From an uncultured Prevotellaceae bacterium (GTDB lineage Bacteria > Bacteroidota > Bacteroidia > Bacteroidales > Bacteroidaceae), in the NCBI GenBank assembly GCA_902803455.1, contig CADCQC010000135.1, positions 1-5,305 of the forward strand: a stretch of DNA of 5,305 nt, written 5' to 3'. Each line of letters begins with the position of its first letter. The first letter of the stretch is position 1. Below the pieces are notes generated by a model. It made no database searches, was not told the origin of the DNA, and saw nothing but the letters and a program-made list of their open reading frames with translations. A program made the translations under genes and the position numbers. Below, in pieces: positions 1-5,305 of this stretch.

Positions 1-2861
1 TCAGGTTGATTGTCGACACTCACGTTCAGACCCGTCTGTGCGATGCTCATCGGATTCTGGATGTTGAATCTCACGGTGTCGGTCTGTGACACGAGTAAAT
101 TGTGATAGATTTTGCTGATCTTCCATTTCAGTCCCGTGATGTCGAAAGCATCCATCTCCTTCGTGGCTTTCTCTGAGGGGTAGCAAGCCCCCACACTGTA
201 GTGTCCCACCTGTTTGCTCCGTGGTTGCCAAGCGACGGTATAGTGTCCCTCGCTGTCGGTCTTACTCATGATCTCTTCCTCGAGCTCGCCTTGATGGTTG
301 ACGAGATACACTTTTATGTCAGCATTGCGCCCGTTGACTCCTTGTGCCTCACCCGTAATGATCACCTCTTCGCCCGGCTGATAGATCTCTTTGTCCACTT
401 GTGCTGTGAGGATGAGGGGCGAGTTGATGGTCAGGTTGATCTCGTTGGAGTAGTTGTTGGTGTAGAGCAGTTCGCGCACGCTCTTATTGGGGTTGATGAC
501 GACTTTGAGCACGAAGTCGCCGACCAATGCTGGCACGGCGTAGTTGTATTCCATCGTGATTGAGTCACCCTCCACGATCGAGCGGTCAAGTTCGGCCATC
601 GCTTCTTTCATCTTCTTGTCATTCTCCCACAGTTGGATGGCGATGGGTGTCCCTTTTCTCAGAATGGCATCACCGCTGTTTTTGATCATCATCCTCAGGG
701 TGAGAGCTTCTTCTGCTGCCACCGTGGCATTTTCCGTGGTCAGCCGGATAGATGCATCGGGAAGGTTCTGGTCGGTGATGAGCACCAGACAGGTGCCCAT
801 GGCATAGCCCTGGGTCTCCACTTTCATCGTGGCGATGGCATCGTCGTCAGTTTCGCTGTTGGTCTTCACATCCACCAGGAAGGTCACGCTGTCTGTCCCC
901 ATGGGCATGGTCACCTGGTGGTCATACACCAAGAGGTCGTCGCGGTCGCTGCTGATATGGAGGGTGAGGTCGCGTGACGGGATGTTGTTGGCCTTGATGG
1001 TGAAGATATTTCCTTTGGAGCCCTCCAGCACGGCCGTTCCCTGCGAAGCCACGGTGAGTGCCGGTCCGTCGTCGTCGATGATGGTGATGTCGGCGGTGAG
1101 CCGCGCCTTGCTGCCGAGGGAGCAGTTGCACGACGTGGAGTAGACATCTGCATAGACATGGCAGGTGCGGTCACCATCATTCACGCTATTGTCTCCATTT
1201 ATGGCGATGGGGAACTGCACTTCCTTTTCCCCTTTCTTCATTTTGATCTTCTGCGTGGGGAATTTCAGTTCAGAAGAGTTGCTGAATAGTCTGAACTCAA
1301 TATCGGTGTTGAGATTGTCCTCGCAGCGGATGATGCCCGTGGCCGGTGACAGCAACCCCATCGACTCGGTGATGGCATTGGGTGAGATGGTGAAGGAGAA
1401 TGTGGGCAGGTCGTTGTCGTGGAACATGACGAGGTATGTTCCGCTTTCATACTTCTCAGTTGTGGCACGGAAGGCCACAGACATATCCTCCTCTATCTCA
1501 TCATTGTCGATGACGGTGACCGTCACTGTTTTCTCAAACTCCCCGGGCTGCATGATCACTTTGGATGGGAAGTCAAAATGATCTCTGTTCTCACAGGTGA
1601 TCTCCACCTCAAGCGGTTGCTTGCTGGAGAAATTCCTCTTGAGTCGCAGCGTGAACGTCTTACCCTCATAGATGTCTCTGGTATTGGCGCTGAGGGTGAG
1701 GGTGGGGACGAGGGTGTCTATGATTCTGAAACCGCCACTCACCGGAGGATATCCATTCCCGTCGAAGGTGAGGAGGATCACCGAATCTGCGTCGGCCTCA
1801 TCGTTGCCGATGACTTGCAGAGACAGATGGGCCTCACTCTCATTCGTTTTGAAATAGATTTTGTCGGGGATATCGACACGGGAGTCTTCTGTGGCCGTCA
1901 GCTGGAAACTCTGTGGACTGCCTTTTCTTCCACTTCTTGTCAGGTAGATGTTGATTTTTTCATTGCTTCCTTCGTTCACTTTTTGTGGACTGATCGACAG
2001 ATACAGTTTTTTCTGGATATCGATGACGGAATCACAATACTGGGTGTTGTTGTCGGTGAGATTTTCCGGCTCATTCCAATATTCGCAGGTTACCCCTACT
2101 TTCACCCGACCGTCAATGCCGGGGACCTCGGGCAGCCGGTAGACTTCTTCCCGCGTAATCTCCTGGCCAACTTGTATCGTCTCTTCTTGATATTCCGAAA
2201 GAATACGGATGCTGAAACCATCCTCTGCCATCAGGTAAACAGATTCATTCCATCCATTTATCGGGTCTGACACACCGATGTTCTTTACTTTCCACGAAAC
2301 ACGGATTTCATCACCCGGTCCTGGGTCGTCAGCACTGACGCGGACTTCATCTACAAGCAGGTCAAATCTCGTATTGATATGGATGGTTCCTGCCTTGCAT
2401 GCCGTCAAGACATTTTCGCCTGTCGATATGCTTAGGACGGCATCTGCTACCGTCATCGGATAGTTTTCCCCATCGTCTTCGAAAGTTTTTCTCAATAAAT
2501 GGATGCGCATCACCTCGCCACTGTTACCTTTGAGGGGTTGGTTGTCGGGATGATAGAGCAGCACCCGATAGACATTGGGGCGAATTTGGGTCACGCTGGC
2601 GATCATGCCCTCGCTCCTCTCTGTGAGTTCAAAAGGAGTCGTGTCGTCATAATTGCCGGATTCCACTTTTATGGTATTAGGCAGAATCAAGTCAAACTGC
2701 ATGGCCACAATCGGGTCTTGGTTGTGGACGATGATGGGCAATGAAACCTTTTCTGAGATGCTCACGTCGGGGATTTCCAGCGTGTTGCCGTTTTGTGCGT
2801 TGATAGCCGTCAGCGCCATCAGCCACAGTAGAAAAGCCGAAAAATATCTTGTCGTTTTCAT
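1..2861 (-). CDS. Large secreted multidomain protein: cohesin-like, CARDB, Calx-beta and macroglobulin-like modules (3' end outside window)
   Basis: The ATG at 2861-2859 opens a frame with no stop to the left edge (953 codons plus two bases). The start is supported by a signal peptide directly after it (MKTTRYFSAFLLWLMALTAINA, cut before Q23). There is no lipobox Cys, so it should be a signal peptidase I substrate. Modules: 25-162, cohesin-like (AMQFDLILP at 53-61); 166-283, CARDB-like (FDLLVDEVRV, then KVKNIGVSD, then LTDNN); four Calx-beta-like repeats at about 285-383, 386-484, 486-597 and 600-698; 702-812, a second CARDB-like domain (MIKNSGDA, LYTNNYSNEI); 814-905, a macroglobulin/Ig-like domain (DKEIYQPGEEVIITGEA, then TDSEGHYTVAW); from 910, the start of another beta domain. 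These families build extracellular adhesins and stalks, and Calx-beta and CARDB domains are not enzymatic. The inferred role is a surface adhesin or scaffold working with the upstream LRR/dockerin protein. Any C-terminal sorting domain would lie outside the window. Confidence 0.92.
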   Translation of the reverse strand, partial: MKTTRYFSAFLLWLMALTAINAQNGNTLEIPDVSISEKVSLPIIVHNQDPIVAMQFDLILPNTIKVESGNYDDTTPFELTERSEGMIASVTQIRPNVYRVLLYHPDNQPLKGNSGEVMRIHLLRKTFEDDGENYPMTVADAVLSISTGENVLTACKAGTIHINTRFDLLVDEVRVSADDPGPGDEIRVSWKVKNIGVSDPINGWNESVYLMAEDGFSIRILSEYQEETIQVGQEITREEVYRLPEVPGIDGRVKVGVTCEYWNEPENLTDNNTQYCDSVIDIQKKLYLSISPQKVNEGSNEKINIYLTRSGRKGSPQSFQLTATEDSRVDIPDKIYFKTNESEAHLSLQVIGNDEADADSVILLTFDGNGYPPVSGGFRIIDTLVPTLTLSANTRDIYEGKTFTLRLKRNFSSKQPLEVEITCENRDHFDFPSKVIMQPGEFEKTVTVTVIDNDEIEEDMSVAFRATTEKYESGTYLVMFHDNDLPTFSFTISPNAITESMGLLSPATGIIRCEDNLNTDIEFRLFSNSSELKFPTQKIKMKKGEKEVQFPIAINGDNSVNDGDRTCHVYADVYSTSCNCSLGSKARLTADITIIDDDGPALTVASQGTAVLEGSKGNIFTIKANNIPSRDLTLHISSDRDDLLVYDHQVTMPMGTDSVTFLVDVKTNSETDDDAIATMKVETQGYAMGTCLVLITDQNLPDASIRLTTENATVAAEEALTLRMMIKNSGDAILRKGTPIAIQLWENDKKMKEAMAELDRSIVEGDSITMEYNYAVPALVGDFVLKVVINPNKSVRELLYTNNYSNEINLTINSPLILTAQVDKEIYQPGEEVIITGEAQGVNGRNADIKVYLVNHQGELEEEIMSKTDSEGHYTVAWQPRSKQVGHYSVGACYPSEKATKEMDAFDITGLKWKISKIYHNLLVSQTDTVRFNIQNPMSIAQTGLNVSVDNQP
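147..422 (-). other. Macroglobulin/Ig-like domain of the Calx-beta protein
   Basis: Residues 814-905 contain LTAQVDKEIYQPGEEVIITG, then GRNADIKVYLVNHQGEL and TDSEGHYTVAWQP. The K-x-x-Y-x-P-G-E-x-V pattern followed by a T-D-x-x-G-x-Y strand is seen in macroglobulin MG2-like and related Ig-like export domains. After it, residues 910-953 (LKWKISKIYHNLLVSQTDTV and on) look like the first strands of a further beta domain cut by the left edge. The family name is tentative. Confidence 0.55.
426..758 (-). other. Second CARDB-like domain of the Calx-beta protein
   Basis: Residues 702-812 show MMIKNSGDAILRKGTPIAIQ, a short charged stretch (ENDKKMKEAMAELDR), a turn EGDSITMEYNYAVPALVGD, and FVLKVVINPNKSVRELLYTN ending in paired Asn (TNNYSNEI). 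This is the usual CARDB order: an N-x-G turn, a G-x-S/x-x turn, and a final E-x-x-x-x-NN. It is a structural extracellular module. Confidence 0.7.
768..2009 (-). repeat. Four tandem Calx-beta-like repeats in the Calx-beta protein
   Basis: Repeats lie at residues about 285-383, 386-484, 486-597 and 600-698. Shared marks are an early E-G (VNEGSNEKI, IYEGKTFTL, VLEGSKGNI), a middle acidic loop (IGNDEADADS, IDNDEIEEDM, INGDNSVNDGD, KTNSETDDDA) and an acidic linker at the end (FHDNDLP, TIIDDDGP, ITDQNLP). In Calx-beta domains these acidic residues form the calcium sites. Repeat 1 ends in IIDTLVPT without the acidic linker, and repeat 3 has TES in place of EG, so those sites look degenerate. Repeats 2 and 4 look most able to bind calcium. 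Repeats are divergent at DNA level, so recent duplication is unlikely. Confidence 0.75.
2013..2366 (-). other. First CARDB-like domain of the Calx-beta protein
   Basis: Residues 166-283 match the CARDB layout: FDLLVDEVRVSADDPGPGDE, then VSWKVKNIGVSD, a WNESVYL strand, a GQE turn, a LPEVPGIDG turn and the late Asn pair in LTDNNTQY. CARDB domains are extracellular beta sandwiches first noted as cell-adhesion-related modules in bacteria. Here the domain likely acts as a spacer between the cohesin-like module and the Calx-beta repeats. Confidence 0.7.
2376..2789 (-). other. Cohesin-like N-terminal module of the Calx-beta protein
   Basis: Residues 25-162 follow the order of strands in cohesin-type modules: an opening strand, SLPIIVHNQDPIVAMQFDL with the NxxxIxxxQFDLxLP pattern, a central strand YRVLLYH, a turn with GNSGEVMRIHL, and a late strand AVLSISTGENV before a closing GTIHI. 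A related pattern appears in the C-terminal module of the upstream protein (AAFDIIID, then HLIGYSLTGEVLPAGEHVIG). Such modules are frequent in Bacteroidales secreted proteins and need not bind dockerins. The assignment is by pattern only. Confidence 0.55.
2796..2861 (-). other. Signal peptide of the Calx-beta protein
   Basis: Residues 1-22 show Lys and Arg near the start, a hydrophobic core (FLLWLMALTAI) and a small residue before Gln (INA|QN). Ala followed by Gln is a common signal peptidase I cleavage context in Bacteroidetes exported proteins. No Cys follows, so this is not a lipoprotein signal. It marks the product for export to the periplasm and probably the outer surface. Confidence 0.85.
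2858..2861 (-). promoter_or_regulatory. ATGA stop/start overlap: translational coupling site
   Basis: The TGA of the LRR/dockerin gene (2860-2858) shares bases with the ATG of the Calx-beta gene (2861-2859). The 20 bases upstream of the ATG hold no GGAGG-like sequence, only an A-rich stretch (CTTAAAAATCTAC). That is normal for Bacteroidetes, where Shine-Dalgarno sequences are often absent. Gene B therefore has no room for its own intergenic promoter and is likely translated by coupling or re-initiation from the upstream message. The overlap is seen directly; the coupling is inferred. Confidence 0.75.
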
Positions 2862-5305
2862 GGATGTAGATTTTTAAGGGATGTGGAATGATGCTTCAGT
2901 TGTTTGCTGCCATCAGCCTTGATATGGATGACAGCATCAGCGCCCACGGCAATTTGATAGACATCCTTGTCATCAGCATTGTGTGCAGGCGTGCTTATAC
3001 CCGTTGCCTCATTGTTGATAGATGTGATGATCTCCTTCGCATCCTGGTCGGCCAGCATGGCGCTCACCACAGTGGGCTGCTGACTGTTGGCGATGCCGAT
3101 CACATGTTCTCCGGCAGGCAAAACCTCACCGGTGAGTGAGTAGCCGATGAGATGGATCTGATTGTCATACTTTTTCATCTGACAAGTCATGCCCGCCTGC
3201 CGCAGTGCTTGTGACACCTGGAAGGCGGTGGCGTCATCGATGATGATGTCGAAGGCAGCGATGGCTTTCTCGCTGTCGATCACCAACTGTCCGCCTCGAC
3301 AACCCACAATGGCCTCTGCCCTTGCCGGATCCTGCGCCGTATCGTGCATGATGATCGACTGCCGGCGGCTTTCTCCCAGTTCCATCAGTTGGTTGACCAG
3401 ACAGACCAGATCCTGCACATTGATCTTATTGTCTTCCCACAGGTCGGCAGCCTCATGGATGAATGCGGCGGATGTCCTGCCGTTGATGTGATTGACCAGT
3501 GTGACCAGATCGAGGATGTTCACTTCAGCATCGCTGTTCACATCTCCTTTCTTCCCTAACGAGAGGCCGTGGATGGTGCCGAAGAGATTCCAACTTTCGG
3601 TCGACAGATACTGGTGCACCGAAGAGGAAGGTACCATGAGAACTATATTATAATAAGTCCAATTATTGAAAACATTTTGCTCGATGGGAAAAGGTGTGGG
3701 AATCAGTGATGTGATGGTATCGAGGCTGCAATAATAGAAGGCACCTTCCCCGATCTCCCGCACCTGTGAGGGGATGATGATGCTATTGGAATAATTATCC
3801 CACTTTCGGATGCCCCTGTCGCTTTTCTGTTTGAGGTGCTTTTGAGCCATCATCTCAGGTTCTTCTTCGGATTCATCGTGAAACAGATAATGATAATCAT
3901 AAGAATCAAAATAGTAATTAGATATGGCATATTTTCCGATGGACAAGAGTGATTGGGGCAGCGTCAGGGATTTCGGTTCGTTGCCCAAGAAAGCATAGTC
4001 GTCAATCTTTTCTATTCCTTCTGGAATCCAACATAGGTAACTCCCCGACAACAAATTGTTGGTGGCGGTTTCGATGAGACAATTGCAGCCCTCACGTGAG
4101 TCAAAGAGAGGGTTGTCGGGACTGACCTCAATCTTTATCAAATTACAACAGACAAAGGCGCCTTTGCCTATGTGCCTCACGTTGGCTGGGATGGATATCG
4201 AGAAGCCATGACAATTGGCGAACGCAAAATCACCGATATATTCTAATTGCGAGGGGATGTTGCAGAAGAATGTGCGGTCATCATATAAATAATAATCGCC
4301 ATCATAATAATAGTCATAGTCTAGATAACCTGCACTCTCAAAAGCCATGTCGCCTATTCGCTTGATGGTTTCAGGTAAAATGAGTTTTTGGATTTTGTAA
4401 TAATAACCATCTCTCTGAAAAGCCCTGTCGCCTATACCCGTAACCGTATAAGTGACCATCGTTCCGTCTTCTTCTCTTGTTACGGTCTCGGGTATCTCAA
4501 TATATTCGATATACCCCCAATATGTAGATTCTTCATCTGAAAAATCCCATTCCTGTTCCAATTCTTCATAATCGAATTTTGATACCTCACAAGTCTTGTT
4601 GACCGGATCGGTCACATTGAAAGTGAGCCGTAGAGAGTCCCATGAGTTACTTCTTTCAAAGTACTCTTTATGAGGATAAAAATAGGCGACAATATCACCA
4701 TCTTCATCGGTCAGATTCCCCTTCTCATCACGATAGAGAGGACCTATGGGTGGGTCGAATCGTATATGTTGAGATTCATATTCATCTTCATCGTATTCCC
4801 ATTCGTAATAGTTTTCTTGAGCCTCATAGATGTAATAACCTTCTTTGATGAGTTTTCCGGTCTCCTCATCATAATGCTCCTCTTCAAAAATCACATTTTC
4901 AAAATAAAATGAATTTTCTTCACGAATAATGCGATATCTTTCATTTGTTCCGTAGTAATCATCTTTTGGACAAAAACGGGCGACAAGGCTGCCGTGTTCA
5001 TTTTTTAGATTCCCTTCTTCATCAGGATATAGAGGACCTAAGGGCGGGTCAAATGTTATATGCCTATATTTATAGTGATAGCCAGAGCCATAGCTATACC
5101 AATAATCATATTGTTCATAAGCCTCATAGATGTAATAACCTTCTTTCATGTATTTTCCGGTTTCCCAGTCATAATGCTCTTCTTCAAAGACCACATTTTC
5201 AGAATAAAAGTCATCCATATAAATGTTATATATGCCAATAAGCGAATCTGGCACGTAATACTCATATCCATCATAATGGGCATATGCATTGACCCACGCA
5301 TCAAA
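2858..5305 (-). CDS. BspA-like leucine-rich repeat surface protein with dockerin and cohesin-like C-terminal modules (5' end outside window)
   Basis: The frame is open from the right edge to a TGA at 2860-2858, giving 815 visible residues (numbered here from the edge). A GTG at 5254-5252 is not a credible start, because the frame is open upstream of it with the same Tyr-rich composition; the true start and signal peptide lie outside. Modules: residues 1-32, possible end of a repeat unit; 33-132 and 133 to about 224, two tandem Tyr/Asp/Glu-rich units; about 225-292, the cap seen before BspA repeats, ending TYTVTGIGDRAF; 290-582, LRR_5/BspA repeats with seven copies of a xIGxxAF-like motif and the closing motif MVPSSSVHQYL; 587-641, type I dockerin; 668-763, cohesin-like beta module; then a tail ending KNLHP. 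BspA-type LRRs usually act as extracellular binding surfaces, so the inferred role is surface or secreted ligand binding. The ligand is unknown. No catalytic domain is visible. The gene overlaps the next one by four bases. Confidence 0.93.
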   Translation of the reverse strand, partial: FDAWVNAYAHYDGYEYYVPDSLIGIYNIYMDDFYSENVVFEEEHYDWETGKYMKEGYYIYEAYEQYDYWYSYGSGYHYKYRHITFDPPLGPLYPDEEGNLKNEHGSLVARFCPKDDYYGTNERYRIIREENSFYFENVIFEEEHYDEETGKLIKEGYYIYEAQENYYEWEYDEDEYESQHIRFDPPIGPLYRDEKGNLTDEDGDIVAYFYPHKEYFERSNSWDSLRLTFNVTDPVNKTCEVSKFDYEELEQEWDFSDEESTYWGYIEYIEIPETVTREEDGTMVTYTVTGIGDRAFQRDGYYYKIQKLILPETIKRIGDMAFESAGYLDYDYYYDGDYYLYDDRTFFCNIPSQLEYIGDFAFANCHGFSISIPANVRHIGKGAFVCCNLIKIEVSPDNPLFDSREGCNCLIETATNNLLSGSYLCWIPEGIEKIDDYAFLGNEPKSLTLPQSLLSIGKYAISNYYFDSYDYHYLFHDESEEEPEMMAQKHLKQKSDRGIRKWDNYSNSIIIPSQVREIGEGAFYYCSLDTITSLIPTPFPIEQNVFNNWTYYNIVLMVPSSSVHQYLSTESWNLFGTIHGLSLGKKGDVNSDAEVNILDLVTLVNHINGRTSAAFIHEAADLWEDNKINVQDLVCLVNQLMELGESRRQSIIMHDTAQDPARAEAIVGCRGGQLVIDSEKAIAAFDIIIDDATAFQVSQALRQAGMTCQMKKYDNQIHLIGYSLTGEVLPAGEHVIGIANSQQPTVVSAMLADQDAKEIITSINNEATGISTPAHNADDKDVYQIAVGADAVIHIKADGSKQLKHHSTSLKNLHP
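3017..3304 (-). other. Cohesin-like C-terminal module of the LRR protein
   Basis: Residues 668-763 follow the dockerin: GGQLVIDSEKAIAAFDIIID, a helix-like stretch (FQVSQALRQAGM), NQIHLIGYSL, then TGEVLPAGEHVIGIAN and VVSAMLADQDAKEI. The order matches the middle and late strands of the cohesin-like module in the downstream protein, and modules of this sort often follow dockerins in Prevotella proteins. It is shorter than a full cohesin. It may pack against the dockerin rather than bind a partner. Confidence 0.5.
3383..3547 (-). other. Type I dockerin module
   Basis: Two F-hand repeats lie at residues 587-641. The first, DVNSDAEVNILD, has Asp1, Asn3, Asp5 and Asp12 of the calcium loop, followed by the helix LVTLVNHI. 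The second, DLWEDNKINVQD followed by LVCLVNQL, has Asp1, Asp5 and Asp12 but Trp at position 3 and Asn rather than Gly at position 6. AAD before the second loop is the usual dockerin lead-in. Dockerins bind cohesins in a calcium-dependent way. The residues before the last Asp, which often decide cohesin choice, differ between repeats (IL against VQ). Confidence 0.88.
3560..4633 (-). other. BspA-type leucine-rich repeat domain with N-terminal cap
   Basis: After a cap (FNVTDPVNKTCEV, then IEIPETVT and TYTVTGIGDRAF) come seven repeats with GIGDRAF, RIGDMAF, YIGDFAFANC, HIGKGAFVCC, KIDDYAFLGN, SIGKYAIS and EIGEGAFYYC, each following an IP or LP strand. The stretch NPLFDSREGCNCLIETATNN is a typical BspA inter-repeat variant. 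The end motif VPSSSVHQYLSTESWNLFG closes the domain as in other BspA proteins. Two repeats carry long Tyr/Asp-rich insertions. BspA LRRs mediate binding to host or other extracellular partners; the partner here is unknown. Confidence 0.92.
4634..4909 (-). repeat. Tyr/Asp/Glu-rich tandem unit, copy 2
   Basis: The unit begins FYFENVIFEEEHYD, exactly 100 residues after copy 1. The first 24 conserved positions match copy 1 at 20 of 24 (FEEEHYD, ETGK and KEGYYIYEA identical). The middle is two residues shorter (NYYEWEYDEDEYESQH), and FDPPIGPLY matches FDPPLGPLY. The distal third drifts (GNLTDEDGDIVAYFYP) and merges into the LRR cap at about 4634, so the left boundary is approximate. Confidence 0.8.
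4910..5209 (-). repeat. Tyr/Asp/Glu-rich tandem unit, copy 1
   Basis: The unit is 100 residues from FYSENVVFEEEHYD to just before the next copy. It has 18 Tyr and 20 Asp/Glu in 100 residues. Landmarks are FEEEHYD, ETGK, KEGYYIYEA, a Tyr-rich middle (YDYWYSYGSGYHYKYRH) and FDPPLGPLY. DNA identity with copy 2 includes a perfect 27-base match at 5120-5146 and 4820-4846, so the duplication is fairly recent. I do not recognise the family. Confidence 0.85.
5210..5305 (-). repeat. Possible end of an earlier Tyr-rich unit, cut by the window edge
   Basis: Thirty-two residues precede copy 1. They are Tyr-rich and share short matches with the end of copy 2 (AY, then DSL, then a hydrophobic strand: VPDSLIGIYNIY against SWDSLRLTFNV). 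This suggests at least one more unit upstream, but the similarity is weak and the stretch may be a different module. Confidence 0.4.

Noticed and set aside
1..231. Minus-strand open frame with a stop at the left edge
   Set aside because: It is in another frame from gene B on the same strand. The gene B frame gives a continuous beta-domain protein here, while this one gives low-quality sequence without a domain.
201..1143. Several overlapping plus-strand open frames
   Set aside because: They are antisense to the fourth Calx-beta, second CARDB and macroglobulin-like regions of gene B, overlap one another, and give no family-like protein.
1419..2270. Plus-strand open frame of 283 codons
   Set aside because: It lies wholly antisense to the CARDB and Calx-beta coding region of gene B, which reads as recognisable domains. 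The plus-strand product has no recognisable domain or signal peptide, so it is a codon-bias shadow.
2888..3559. Plus-strand open frames opposite the dockerin region
   Set aside because: They are antisense to the well-defined dockerin and cohesin-like coding sequence and show no protein features of their own.
4820..5146. The two 27-base identical sequences as a CRISPR array or attachment sites
   Set aside because: There are only two copies, 300 bases apart, inside in-frame protein repeats with similarity over the whole unit, so they reflect coding duplication.
5252..5254. GTG as start of the LRR/dockerin gene
   Set aside because: The frame continues upstream to the window edge without a stop, there is no signal peptide after the GTG, and the repeat pattern suggests more sequence upstream.

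Overview
The window is wholly coding on the minus strand. It holds two large secreted or surface proteins of a Bacteroidales bacterium, most like Prevotella and its relatives. That placement is inferred from a BspA-type leucine-rich repeat protein, a Prevotella-style dockerin module, a signal peptide ending in a typical Ala|Gln cleavage site, and a start codon with no Shine-Dalgarno sequence. No RNA gene, mobile element, CRISPR array or intergenic region is visible.

Right half (2858-5305, read right to left): the upstream gene, here called gene A, enters through the right edge without its start. Its 815 visible residues run as: tandem units of about 100 residues very rich in Tyr, Asp and Glu; a BspA-like leucine-rich repeat domain with its N-terminal cap, broken by Tyr/Asp-rich insertions; a two-repeat type I dockerin; a cohesin-like beta module; and a short tail.

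Left half (1-2861): gene B starts with an ATG that overlaps the TGA of gene A (ATGA), so the two are probably co-transcribed and translationally coupled. It stays open for 953 codons and leaves through the left edge without a stop. The order of modules is: signal peptide, cohesin-like module, CARDB-like domain, four Calx-beta-like repeats, a second CARDB-like domain, a macroglobulin/Ig-like domain, and the start of a further beta domain. This is a classic extended-stalk or adhesin architecture.

The most interesting feature is the pairing. Gene A carries a dockerin followed by a cohesin-like module, and the co-translated gene B begins with a cohesin-like module. A working hypothesis is that the two proteins form a non-cellulosomal, calcium-dependent surface complex, with B as a stalk or scaffold and A as the ligand-binding LRR partner. 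This is inference. The sequence shows the modules and the coupling, not the interaction. The second unusual point is the AT-rich, Tyr/acid-rich repeat region of gene A, which I cannot assign to a known family.
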